Assembly (NCBI GenBank): GCA_038373865.1
Contig: JAXGGA010003461.1
Span: forward strand, 38,231 to 102,230
Length of the DNA stretch: 64,000 bases
Direction of reading: 5' to 3'
From: Uloborus plumipes
Lineage: Eukaryota > Arthropoda > Arachnida > Araneae > Uloboridae
The position numbers and the translations under genes were made by a program. This document shows, in pieces, positions 46,343-57,689 of this stretch (position 1 is its first letter; each line of letters starts with the position of its first letter). The notes below the pieces were generated by a model, which was not told the origin of the DNA, did not search any database, and saw only the letters and a list, made by a program, of their open reading frames with translations.

Positions 46343-46841
46343 TCTAATAAATCCGAAACGAATATTGTTGAGAGAACTGTCATCAGAAAGAATTTGGTCG
46401 TTTTGCCATTTTTTCCCTCTGTGAGTCATCAGGTTGCTAAGATTCTCAAACGTTTCAATTTCCAAGTGGTATTCTCTCCTATGAATAAACTATGTTTCTC
46501 TTCTCTTAAAGATCCCATTCATCCTCTTAACAGTTGTGGTATTTATAAAATTAATTGCATTTGCAATCTCTCCTATATAGGACAGATGCGACGGGCTTTG
46601 AAATTCCGCTTAAAAGAACATCAGAATTATGTGAAAAAGCAACAATTAAATGAGTCTAGTATTTTGTTGGGACAAGAATCATTCTTTCGATTTTAATTCC
46701 TTTCAAATTGTCCAAAAATGCCCCAACCCATCAGATCTTGATTTTTGGGAATTCTTCCACATTTTGAAAAACAGTTCTGACTTAGTTAACGATATAAATG
46801 CTATTCGTTATTTTTCTGCTGTTTGGCGTCCATTTGTATGA
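46343..46841 (+). pseudogene. Penelope-like GIY-YIG endonuclease part
   Basis: In a second frame: SCGIYKINCICNLSYIGQMR followed by RALKFRLKEH. The GIY and YIG elements, the following R and the E-H are those of the GIY-YIG nuclease that makes the target nick in Penelope elements; T after YIGQ is replaced by M. A third frame from about 46650 carries the C-terminal tail (NHSFDFNSFQIV ... FSAVWRPFV, stop at 46841). So two frameshifts separate three pieces of one ancestral protein. Confidence 0.85.
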
Positions 46842-47242
46842 ATTATAATTGTTAGCCTTTTGGCTTTTCGTGTCGCTTATCTTTACATTTCAATTTTTTG
46901 CTCACATTTTTTAATTAATTTAAAATTTTATTTCATTTTATTTCATTCTGTTTTCTCTCTGCTGTTTTTTCCGTGTGTTACAATTGCTGCGGTACATAAT
47001 TTTAATATTTGCAAATTTATTGCTAATTTATTCGTAAGTGGTTTCCTTTTTTGACAATGTCCATGATCTATCCGATCTTTTGGAAATTTATTTCTTAACG
47101 GTTTTTCTTGATGGTTTCATGTAATAAATTTCGGCTCTAAGCATTGTCTTGTTTGTTTTGTTAATATCCAGTTTTTGCTATTTATACTGTCCTTTGTTCG
47201 AACGTGTTGCTTTTATCGGATGATTCTTCATCCTAAAGCTCA

Positions 47243-47302
47243 CACTTTTTGCATTGAAAAGGGGGCTCCTTGTAGCCCCGAAACACGTGTCTGCAGTATA
47301 CC
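47243..47302 (+). ncRNA. hammerhead-like fold in right Penelope repeat, variant core
   Basis: TTTTTGCA, then TTGAAAA where CUGANGA is expected, stem II GGGGCT-CCTTGT-AGCCCC, GAAA, stem III palindrome ACACGTGT, GTC, then TGCAG. TGCA before the core can pair with TGCA after GTC (stem I). Everything except the first core box fits a hammerhead. Whether this variant is active is unknown. Confidence 0.5.
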
Positions 47303-47473
47303 TGTACATTTGTGCTTCGTTAACGTTGGCTTTAAACCTCAAAGCTATTAAGTATTTGACTTTGTTCCTATTGGTTATTTTTGTAAATGTTATCACAACC
47401 TCTATCTCGAAACCTCCGTATTTTAAATTTTTCTTCTGTCCCGTGACATTCGAGATAGACAGGTTTGACTGTA

Positions 47474-49992
47474 ATTTCATTGGTAGCGCAAGTGACGGAA
47501 CTTCATACGGTTATCACGTAATTGCTAAAATGCCATTCGAATACCATTTTGCCCCTTTGATCAGAAGATAATTTATGTATCAATACCTCTTGATAGTATA
47601 ATTGACGAAGTTAAAATGTTCTTATTGGGGATAGATCCTATAATTGTAAATAGTTATTTTGCTGGTGGGTAGGACACGCTTTTTAATAGCAAAAATGCGT
47701 AATAGTTATTACAAAGTTAATTTTGTTGATAAAGTTACCAAATGAGCCTCAAAGCTGAACTTAGCAAGCATCAAGTTGGGGAATCTAAATAGTTAAAACT
47801 ATTGATTAATACATTTTTTGATGCTTCCCTAGGTTTTGATCATGACTTTAAACGCTTTAGATTTACCTTTCTTGTAATTGTTGTAAAAGGCAAACAAATC
47901 AAGCATTGTATCCTTCAATGCAAGAGAGAAAAGAAGAATTACTAATTTTTAGCACATGTTTGGGGGAGCAAGAAACTTGTTTTATTTTGCAGTAAAAGTC
48001 TTACCATTTGTTGAACATAAAAATATTAAAGGAAAAATGTTCAAGTCTAGTAGTAGAAGATTTTTAGAGTAATGTATAATGTTTTATTGTAACTGTGGAG
48101 ATGATGTTAGATATTTATGATCAAATCAGTATTTCGCCGGGTTATGGCTATAATTTAATAATTTCAATTACTTTTAAGTATTATTCAGCGTTATTTAACT
48201 ATTTATAACGAAAGTTTTGTTTGATCGATTCGACTTAGCTATGAACGAGAACTACATATTTTTTTTATTATAGTGTCATACTTTGATGCAAATAAATTTT
48301 AGTTAAAAAGGAGAGACCTGTCATATGACCTGGTAATGGGGCCCCGGAATGGATGCGTGGGTTATGCTGAATACCTAAGTACAGCTAGTAACTGCTAATG
48401 CTTGTCAGAATTTTAAACATAATCATTCCGCTTATCAATAAATTATTAGCGATCAAACTAAATTAGTTATGGAAATGAGTCTAGAGAAACGCAGTGAAAA
48501 TGATGCTGTTTAAAAATTATCTTTATTAATTATCCTCATCAATTATACTGAAATACTTTAAATTTCATTTTTCTCAATTGAAATTTATAAGATTACTCTT
48601 AAGTACATAGTTAAACATACATTCCTGAATTTATTTATTTTTTTGTCTCAACACTTGCGAGAAAATGTGTAATGAATAAAAACTTTCTTGAGCCAAGTTA
48701 TTGCTAAAGAACTTATTATTCAAAACAAACACTGGAAATAAACAAACGCTAAAATGAAGATATTAATGTAAATTTATATTTTTCAGGATCATTAGCTACT
48801 CAAATAGCTAAATATGTATTTATCAGCTTTTACTCTGGAAAAAAGTTTCTGTTGATAAAACTTTCGATTTTATTATTTTATGGAATGATAAGAGAAAATG
48901 TTTGCTATTCATAAAGCTTTGCTATTCATAATCCTCTACATACAATATTTATGCATATATGAAAACAAACATGAAAAGATATAGTAAATGGGGGCATTTA
49001 AAATTGTTATATACGTGTGTAAACTGTTTTTTTTATGCAAACATGCATACAGTTTTCTATCTTACGGTTACTACAGTAAACATTTGGTTTAAGTTTGGTA
49101 TTAGAAATTTATGCGAGGGCATAAATTAAAATTATCAAAAAATCAATTATTCAAGCTCATGGAGCAAGTGGTTGAAACTGAAAACCGTACAATAAACAGT
49201 TGCTGGTTAATAAAACAAGAAAAGAAGACGTTAGAAAAAGCTTTCAACTAGTCATAAATGCCATAAATTTAACTGTTTCGTTCTGTTCTTGCTTTAGTTC
49301 TGCAATTTCATTACCATATGGTTTTATTTTAAATGAATAATATTAACATCTTTAATGGGTTCAATTCATTAAATTGTTTAATCATAAATAACACTTTTAA
49401 TCCATATTAAATACATTTAAAAGTGTTTTTTTTTTCCAATGTTAAAGTTATAATTTTTATGTATCCCTGCTTTGGGTGGTAAGTAAAGTATCTATCAACT
49501 TTATTTACGGAAATACACATGTTCAGTAGTAAATTTTTCTACTTATTAATGAAAATGAAATCACAATGTACTCTTTTCATTTCATACGTGGCCGACTTTG
49601 TTTTAATTTAGTTATTTTTAAACTGCGGATGTATTTGTTGAAGAGCTAAAAGGAAAAAAAATGAAATAACAAACACGTTAGACAAACTAATGGATTATGT
49701 AAAATAGATGATATTTTAGAGTTTTATTTGTCGGAAGCTCTTGTATATGTAAAGCATAATAGAACATTCTACAAGAAACACATTTTAAGATTTCTTATTG
49801 TTACAAATTCAATACTACTATTTCTAATGCTAATGTTGTGCTTGGAATTAAATTCAATTACGCTGAATCACCAAAAAGTCTAATTTTAAATTCAGATACT
49901 TTTCTTTACAGAAACAGAAAGCTATAAATTCAAATTTTCACTTTTTTCTTTTCCTCGTGGTAGTGAATTGCAATACTTTAGGTTTAGCAGTA
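47474..49992. other. no gene seen
   Basis: Long AT-rich stretch without recognised element ends or coding frames. Confidence 0.5.
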
Positions 49993-49994
49993 TA

Positions 49995-51210
49995 CACTGA
50001 AGTGACAAAAGTCATGGGATACCTCTTAATATCGTGTCGGCCCTCCTTTTGCCCGGCGAAGTGCAACAACTCGACGTGGCATAGACTCAACTAGTCGTTG
50101 GAAGTCTTCTGCAGGAATATTGAGCCATGCTGTCTCGATAGACGTCCATAATTGTGAAAGCGTTGATGGGGCAGGATTTTGGGCACGAACAGACCTCTCG
50201 ATGGTGTCCCATAAATGCTCAATGGGATTCATGTCGGGCGATCTAGGTGGCCAAATCATTCGTTGGAATTGTCCAGAATTTTCTTCAAACCAATTGCGAA
50301 CAGTTGTGGCCCGGTGACATGGCGCATTGTCATCCATAAAAATCCCATCGTTGTTTGGGTACATGAAGTCCATGAATGGCTGCAAGTGATCTCCAAGTAG
50401 CTGCACATAAGCATTTCCAGTCAATGTTCGGTCCAGTCGCACTAGAGGACCAAGTCCATGCCATGAAAAAACAGCCCACACCATTACGGAGCCACCACCA
50501 GCTTGAACAGTGCCTTGCTGACAGTTTGGGTCCATGGCTTCGTGGGGTCTGCGCCACACTCGAACCCTACCATCGGCTCACCAGCTGAAATCGTGACTCA
50601 TCGGACCAGGCCACGGTTTTCCATTCATCTAGGGACCAACCGATATGCTCACGTGCCCACGAGAGTCGCTGCAAGCGATGTCGTTCTGTCAGTAAAGGCA
50701 CTCGAGTCGGTCTTCTGCTGGAATAGCCCAAGAAATCCAAATTTCTCCGCACAGTTCTAGCAGACACGTCCATTGTACGTCCCACATTGATTTCTACGGT
50801 GATTTGACGCAGTGTTGCTTGTCTGTTAGAATTTACGACTCTTTGCAGACGTCGCCGGTCTCGATCTTTAAGTGCAGGCGGTCGACCACTGCGCTGTCCA
50901 TGGTGGGATGTTATGCCTGAAATTTCATACTCTCGGCACACTCTTGACACAGTGGATCTGGGAATGTTGAATTCTCTAACGATTTCCGAAATGGCATGAC
51001 CCATGCGTCTAGCTCCAACTAACATTCCGCGTTCAAAGTCTGTTAATTCACGTCGTGCGGTCATCATCACGTTAAAACCTCTTCACATGAATAACTTGAA
51101 CAGAAATGAAAGCTCTGTAAAAGCACTGCGCATTTATACCTGTTCTATGCGATGTTACTGCCATCTGAAAATTTGCATATTGCTATCCCATGACTTTTGT
51201 CACTTCAGTG
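49995..51210 (-). mobile_element. Tc1/mariner-like transposon, nearly intact
   Basis: Perfect 27-bp inverted ends beginning CACTGAAGTGACAAAAGTCA (49995-50021 and 51184-51210), with TA at 49993-49994 and 51211-51212. 1,216 bp long with one transposase gene on the - strand. The perfect ends and single frame break point to a young insertion. Confidence 0.95.
50026..51070 (-). pseudogene. Tc1/mariner-like DDE transposase, one frameshift
   Basis: N-terminal part (51070 to 50567): helix-turn-helix DNA-binding region with IVREFNIPRSTVSRVCREY, a GRPP hook, a second helix-turn-helix, and first catalytic Asp in VAWSDESRFQL. C-terminal part (about 50575 to 50026): WRRPHEAMDPNCQQ, second Asp in GIFMDDNAPCHRA, and Glu in SPDMNPIEHLW. 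By my count 36 residues separate the last two catalytic residues, against 34 in classic Tc1. A single frame change lies at about 50567-50590 between SRFQL and ADGRVRVW. Otherwise both halves are open to a TAA/TAG stop near 50026, so the total of about 345 residues is normal for the family. Confidence 0.93.
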
Positions 51211-51212
51211 TA

Positions 51213-52682
51213 TTTCGTAGGTAAACTATGTTATTATATCTTTTATCGCAATCTAAAAACATTTTCTTTAGTGTTTCTTGTAGAAAGTGAACTTACTGAC
51301 ACATTAAGAAATTAATTATAATTCAATCTCTTCATATTCTGTTCAGTATGCTTAACTATTTATTGTTGAAAATGAGCTTACTGATAGATCAAATAATTTT
51401 TCCTTTTATGCAAATTTTTCGGTTAAATTGCATTATTCTCCCTTTATGTTCTGTTAAAATTGATCCCCAATTTGATACTCTGAGAATTACTGATCGTCAT
51501 TTTAATGTTAATAATATTTTTTCGTAAATGTCGTAGAGTATTTTAAGGCAAAGGGGAGAACAGATTAAACGGGATTTGTTATAGAAATGGGTTAGTTAAA
51601 GGAAAAACAAAATTTGGAAAAACTTTTGAAACAGAGAAAGCGATGAAGGCTTTATTTGTGTGGAAATGCTTTGATAGCTTGCAATTTTCTAAAGCATTTC
51701 AAGTTATTTTCGAGGTTTTCAATTAACCAATGGAATTGTTCTTTTTTCGTCTAAAATAATTTTATAATAAATACAAAAATTTTAAATCTATATCATGAGT
51801 ACTTTTAATACAAATACAATTTTTTTTCCAGATTCAACTCCCAATATTTTTATGAAAAATAACCTATTTAACGTGAATTATATAATTTTTCTGCAGTATT
51901 TTATACATCATACAAAGCACTCTAGGTAAACCATTTCTGTTGCATGAGAGAAATGCTTTGAAAAGGGGAAGGAAGGACATGACTTTGAATGTAATTTTAG
52001 CACATTTGTTTTTAAAGTTGTTTCAAACATCATACACACAGGAACAAAGTTTCTGATCAGGGAGCGCTGAAAGTAAAGCATAGTTAGATAAGCCTATCAA
52101 CTAGAAAAATCGTCACATAGATTTTTTTTCATGAGAAACCTAAAAAATGAAAAACATAGTATACTACTTAAAGTAAATATCGACAAAATTGTACGTTCTT
52201 TCAGGGTACATGGAACTCTCTTTTCAATGAAAAAGTTGCAAGCTAATGGATGAAATGTATGCAGCCGGATGACGTTTCCTCCCTCAAGCTCTCCCACTTT
52301 GCGTCAGCTTTTCAAATCTTTACATAAGCTCACATCTTTTATACCGCGTTGAAAATTTTAGCTTAAGCTCACATCTTTTGTGCAAAGTAAACAATCTTTG
52401 CATAAGACCTCATCATTTTCAGCACATTTAATAGTTTTTCATGCGATCAACATTTTGCACGGTATCGAGTTTCTCTTAAGCTTACACCTTTGAAATTGCA
52501 TTGGAAATTGTTTAGTTTTTAGAGTTTTTTACACATAATAAATTTCATACTATTGTAACCCTAGCACGTTTCTGTATTTTGCTGCTATTTTTAACTACTA
52601 TAATGCAGTTTTTTTTAAATTTTATATTTCTCTCAAAGACCAACTTTTAATTTTTAATCATAATCCATCTTTATGTTCTCAA
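51213..52682. other. no gene; one decayed Penelope-repeat-like piece
   Basis: Around 52195-52245 the - strand reads TTTTTCATTGAAAAGAGAGT, recalling the TTGCATTGAAAA...GAAA repeat core, but stem II and the palindrome are lost. The rest is AT-rich without signal. Confidence 0.4.
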
Positions 52683-52959
52683 CAGGGGCGGATACAAGGG
52701 AGGGGCGATGGGGGCGATAGCTCCTTCCTTGGGGGACTCTCTGGTAACTTTTCGGTATTGCAGATTTAAAAAAAATCAATTTTATACGAGTTTTAATGAA
52801 GTTGGGGGGAGAAAATTTGAGGCTCTCCCCCGGAAGTTTCGGAATTGAAATCCGAATCCTTACCTTTGTGATCAATATTTGTAAATCAGTTTGCATACCA
52901 AAAAGCAAGTAAGAAAAATAAATCGCCCCTCCCTTGAAAAGTTTCTGGATCCGCCCTTG
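52683..52959 (+). mobile_element. hAT-type non-autonomous element
   Basis: CAGGGGCGGATACAAGGGAG then GGGCGATGGGGGCGAT at the left, CGCCCCTCCCTTGAAAAGTT then TCTGGATCCGCCCTTG at the right. Flanks GTTCTCAA and AATTTCAA match at 5 of 8. Same family as 55930-56203. Confidence 0.75.
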
Positions 52960-53419
52960 AATTTCAATTCTGTATTTATTTATATTTTTGAAGAAATATT
53001 ATTCTTATTATGCTTAAAACATTATAAATACTTTTAATTACATTCAGCTATTTGCTTACATAAATGTACAAACCAATATACCGTAGACCTAATAGTGTAA
53101 TACTTCAGCGTTAAATCTCTAAAGCGAAGCGTATAGCCAGGGGAGTTAATTTAGGTTTAGTGGTAAAATTTGGCTCGAGCAACAGCGAAAGTTAAAAGCC
53201 ATTATTACGTAAATGTTATATTTTATGCAAACATTTTATGCGTACTTAAGTTAATTACGCCAGTGAGCAGACATAACGGATTAAGCACGTTTGAGGTTAA
53301 ATAGTGGAAAGTTTTAATAGACATTATTAGCCTCTCAGTTTACCATAATGCTCCTGCCCAGCAGTAAACTTAAGATGTAGTTGGGTACTCTTTGTGATAA
53401 TAAATGTAACTTAAGGCTA

Positions 53420-54086
53420 CAGTGGACAGATAAAATTGATTTTTTTCAATAATTGGTTTATATGTCTAAAACTTTGTGTGCTTGTATTATTGTATATTTA
53501 CTTCATCTAAAAGCAAAAAAAAAAAAAAAAAAACACACACACAAATTAGTGCAAAAACAATGAATATTTTTTTTTCAAATTTCAAATTTAAATACTTTTT
53601 TAGCAAAATTTCAAAATGTTCCAGGCGTCACAATTTTTTTTTCAAACTTTGAATTTCCACTTAATTTCCAATCTTTAGGCATGATTGCATAAAACAATTT
53701 ACATGCAATGTTTTATGTGATAGTTTATAAAAGATGGCTGAAAATGAAAATTTATATGATTTTTTCAATTGAAAATTTTTATTTTCAGCCATCTTGTATA
53801 AACTATCTCATAAAACATTGCATTTAATGCATTGTTTTATGCAATCATGCCTAATGATTGGAAATTAAGTGGAAATTCAAAGTTTGAAAAAAAATTGTGA
53901 CGCCATCGAGCATTTTGAAATTTTGTTTAAAAAATACTTAAATTTGAAATTTGAAAAAAAAGTATTCATTGTTTTTGCACTAATTTGTGTTTTTTATGCT
54001 TTTAGATGTAAATATACAATAATACAAGCACACAAAGTTATAGACATATAAATCAATAATTGAAAAAATATGTTATTTGTCCACTG
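53420..54086. mobile_element. 667-bp near-complete palindrome, TA-flanked fold-back
   Basis: Starts CAGTGGACA and ends TGTCCACTG with TA outside both. The arms pair over almost the whole length, e.g. AAAGATGGCTGAAAATGAAAA near 53731 with TTTTATTTTCAGCCATCTTG near 53779, and GGCATGATTGCATAAAACAA near 53678 with its complement near 53830. The central loop is only about 30 bp. A CA tract interrupts the left arm at 53535. No transposase. Confidence 0.88.
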
Positions 54087-54088
54087 TA

Positions 54089-55921
54089 GTCAAATCATAC
54101 CATGGTAAAAATCATACCATGGTTAATCCATTTGAATATCACCATTGTTGTAGATCACTTGTATAGCTCCAAATCGGAGAAGTTGTAGAAAACAGTTTGT
54201 TTGTGTAAATTATTATATTTCTACCGAAGTTCATGTAACCAAGATAGGTTTGTTTCCTTTTTTGGTATTACTTAGAGTTTAACTAACTCTAAGTAATACC
54301 AAAAAAGATTTAAATAACCAGTACTTCAAAGATTTAAATAACCAGTCATTCTAGTTACAAGCATACTTAAAAATTATATTTAGAATCAATTAGAGCAATT
54401 CAGAGATTTTTATATTGATTTTAAATCCATTTAAAAATGCTTTTGTTTTGTTGTGCTACTTTAATGAGTGTTTTCCTGTGCTACTTTGATGAGTTTTGAT
54501 TTCCTTACCTTGATAACACGTTTCATATATATGTGGGGTAGTTGGTTGTCTAGGGGTTTGACTTCTATACTAAATGACGAGATCATCGTCTTTTAAACAT
54601 TTCATTGACATATAAGCAAAGTTTCACAGGACAAACACAATCATCCAAAACATGAACACCAAGAGCTCCTACATCATCGTCGTTTCACGACCTTCTTAGT
54701 TCGCCGACATCTTCCCACTCAAGCCGCAGTCGCGTCACATCACGTGTCTCTGCGCGCGTAGGGTTTCGTCTACAGTATGTAGTTCTGCAAGTATAGTTCA
54801 TGGGGATTCCCACATATATTTTGACAGAAGAGCTATAAATCAATTTTCATGTTTGAAGCCTTTTTATAGGTAGTATAACCTGCAACCATATACCAAAAAA
54901 CTGTCTTAATCTTACTTTACTGACTGATAAATATGTAGTACAACTAAGAAATTATTTCAATAACTGCATAAGGAAAATCAATGTGTGTATTAATTAAACT
55001 CGCGCTTTAAGGTTTAATTAATTGCTGAATGCATTCGCATTTTTTTTAATCCATCTAAAATTCGATTTTTTAGCTCCTTCCATTAAATCTGAACATTTGA
55101 AACGAACACTCTGCGAAATGAGATATTTGAGTAACGAACATTTAATTCCAGTGCATTTACTGTATTTGCTCATTTATTTTTTGTTTGTAATTTTAAGTGT
55201 TTTCATAATCCTAGGGAAATCTCAGGAAATTTGGTTTGGGAATAGAGCATAATTACTTTTCGTAGTTTAAAAAGTAATCTAAAAGTGTAGTTGTCTTAAA
55301 TATTTCGTGTGTTTTATCAGATTGCTATGGCGACTTTCGTTTAGTTGCAGAATGATTCACGAAGAAAATTATTTGGAGGAATGATTCTTTTTCTTGCATT
55401 TTTCAGTACATAGTTGTTGTTCGATAACTATAATTTATTTAAAAATGAAGCTGATGGTGTACTTAATGTTGATAATTGACAAATCATCGAAACAGATTAG
55501 AATTTGCTTAAAGCTGTAATATTCGTTGATCTGTTCATGCAAGTACAATAAATTATTTTGTTTGCAATTAAGAATCTGTTTGAAATTTTGTTTTTAGCTT
55601 AGGAAACTATTTAATTGTTTTCTCATCAATACTTTTCAAATTCTTAGTTTAAAATAAACGTCTTCTTTTGAGTTAGACAGCATTGTGGAATAATTTGCAA
55701 CACAATTTCGTTTAAATTAGATTTTGAGATATTTTATTATAAAAAATGTCAGAAAAAAAATTCTTTTAACTACGACAGGAATAGTAAGTTCTCTTTTACT
55801 AGCTGCCATAAACCTTATTAGTTTGAAATAAAGTTTTTCTTTTCCAATACATTATTATTATCATTTGTGGCAAGTTTTTATTATCTTTCTTGTCATGGCA
55901 AACACGAAATTCTTGTATTGC
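54089..55921. other. no gene seen
   Basis: AT-rich. A small inverted repeat, TTTTTTGGTATTACTTAGAG with CTCTAAGTAATACCAAAAAA, lies at 54258-54306. A slightly GC-richer piece at 54655-54790 has no coding signal. Confidence 0.5.
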
Positions 55922-55929
55922 CCATGGAA

Positions 55930-56203
55930 CAGGGGCAGATACAAGGGAGGGGCGATGGGGGCGATCGCCCCTCCCTTGAGGGAATCGCCATTGGTAAAAT
56001 TTCAATATTGAAGCTCAAAAAAGGCATTTTTGGAGTATCTTTACTGCTAGCAGAAAGGAGGTTTAGGGCTCTCCTCAGGAAAAGTTTCGCAATTGAAGTC
56101 CAAAACATATCAAGTCAACATTCGCAAACCAAGATGTGTAGTAAAAAAGACGTAACAAAATCACAATAGCCCCTCCCTTGAAACATTTTTAGATCCGCCC
56201 TTG
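55930..56203 (+). mobile_element. hAT-type non-autonomous element with exact 8-bp duplication
   Basis: CAGGGGCAGATACAAGGGAG at the left, AGATCCGCCCTTG at the right, CCATGGAA duplicated at 55922-55929 and 56204-56211. The sub-end AGGGGCGATGGGGGCGATCG then CCCCTCCCTTGA gives a strong internal hairpin. Best-preserved member of the family at 2980 and 52683. Confidence 0.9.
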
Positions 56204-56211
56204 CCATGGAA

Positions 56212-56802
56212 CGTATAATTCAACTTCGCAGAGATGGCCTATGACTCCTCCTTTTTTCAGGATTGCCTATTTTTAGGAAGGGGTGATACGCAGATGAAAA
56301 TTGAGGAATGGGATTCACAATTGATGGGGGAATTTGAATGGGTAGAAATTCTACCTATTTTAATACCTATTTTAAGGAATGGACTCGTTTTCTCATTTGA
56401 TTGACACCGGCCATTTCGTCGCGGTTGAATTATACATGTATGTTATTATTACTTTCCGAAAAAAATGCTCTTGCTCTAAACTATTTTATTTAGAGAATAT
56501 ATAATGTATTACTTTTATATGACAAGTTCTAAAACACTTTTGATTCAACGAGACGTTACAAAAGGGTTAATAAAACTGGGCAGTTTGGATTTTTTTTCAG
56601 CAAGCATGGTACAAAGTAATAATCCTCACAGAATATATCGTTGCGTCAGAGCCGCAGTGAGGCATTTAAGCCTGAAAATTACAGTAAGCAGCAGTTGAAT
56701 ACTGCTGTTCTGAGGCGACAATATTAGCTCATATAAGATATTCATACTTCATAGGTAGGATTTTTCATATAGTTTCTAAGTTTTAGAAAACATTTAAGGC
56801 AT
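56212..56802. other. no gene seen
   Basis: An open frame at 56504-56698 has no recognisable domain. No elements resolved. Confidence 0.45.
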
Positions 56803-56813
56803 CTGTTGTGCTG

Positions 56814-57094
56814 TCGGCCACCTTGTCTAGTGGTCAGAGTAGTCTGCCATGGATGGTGTGGCCCCGGGTTCGATTCCCGGCTTGGGCATAGATGTGCTTT
56901 CTCTCTCATGTCTTGTCCTTTCTTTGTGTGAATGTGTTGTGTGAAAGGTTGCCTACCCTATAAATGGGTACCTATGACATGCGTGTACTGTGGAAGTCGG
57001 ACTTCACGCCAAATAACGGTACAGTTGGAAAAGTGAAGCAGCGCACCCCAAATTGACAGAATGGCTGGCACACGACAAAAAAAAAAAAAAAAAA
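56814..57094 (+). mobile_element. tRNA-derived SINE, full length with poly(A)
   Basis: Head CACCTTGTCTAGTGGTCAGA then, 40 nt on, the B box GGTTCGATTCCCGG. Body CCTATAAATGGGTACC, GACTTCACGCC, GAAGCAGCGC. The tail is a run of about 18 A. CTGTTGTGCTG is duplicated at 56803-56813 and 57095-57105. Same family as 36825-37407 but not split, so it can serve as the reference copy. Confidence 0.92.
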
Positions 57095-57289
57095 CTGTTG
57101 TGCTGCTTCTTATCTCCCTTGGCATACAGTAAAATCCACACCAAGTCTAGGCGTTTTCAGTCTCTCCGAAACAGTGAAAGGGTTGGAGTACAGCTATCTC
57201 TTATTACAACCTATGCAGGAAAAAAATATGAACAGGAGTGTCTTGATTCATGTTGCTTTTCGGGCATAGGGGATGATTTTTAAGACCGG

Positions 57290-57652
57290 CCACACGCCGT
57301 TGTGCTTGAATGTGTCCACTTCGTATCCTGGCCATACCGTTTGATATTCTTTATTGCTTGTCCTAAAGTAGGCACCAGAACACGGCGTTGTGCTTGAATA
57401 TGTCCACTTCGCATCCTGGCCAATACCGTTTGATCTTCTTTACTGCTTGTCCTAAAGTAGGCACCAGAACACGCCGTTGTGCTTGAATGTGTCCACTTCG
57501 CATCCTGGCCAATACCGTTTGATCTTCTTTACTGCTTGTCCTAAAGTAGGCACCAGAACACGCCGCTGTGCTTGAATGTGTCTACTTCGCATCCTGGCAA
57601 ATACCGTTTGATCTTCTTTACTGCTTATCCTAAAGTAGGCACCAGAACGGAC
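57290..57652 (+). repeat. 89-bp tandem repeat, four units
   Basis: TGTGCTTGAA starts at 57301, 57389, 57478 and 57567 (periods 88, 89, 89). Units contain CACTTCGCATCCTGGCCAAT, CTTTACTGCTTGTCCTAAAG and GGCACCAGAACACGCCG. They are nearly identical and GC-richer than the surroundings. Confidence 0.95.
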
Positions 57653-57689
57653 TTTTTTGTAATACTCTTTTACAGGGGCCCACGCTACG

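Larger units (their letters stand above)
45121..47341 (+). mobile_element. Penelope-like retroelement, 5'-truncated, inverted terminal repeats
   Basis: Arms 45149-45446 and 47048-47341 are inverted copies of about 295 bp. AAGCTATTAAGT is duplicated on both sides (45109-45120, 47342-47353). About 28 bp at the left lie outside the arm, as in the asymmetric terminal repeats of Penelope elements. Between the arms lie the remains of a reverse transcriptase and a GIY-YIG endonuclease. The coding part starts inside the reverse transcriptase domain, so the 5' portion was lost before or during insertion. Confidence 0.9.
44757..47471. mobile_element. pogo-like non-autonomous element hosting a Penelope insertion
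   Basis: CAGTCGAACCTGTTTATCTC at the left and GAGATAGACAGGTTTGACTG at the right, TA outside both (44755-44756, 47472-47473). Further TCTCGAA words follow the left end. Without the nested 45121-47341 it would be about 480 bp. No transposase. Confidence 0.82.

Noticed and set aside
56504..56698. 64-codon frame near 56.5 kb
   Set aside because: No homology recognised; composition like neighbouring non-coding DNA.
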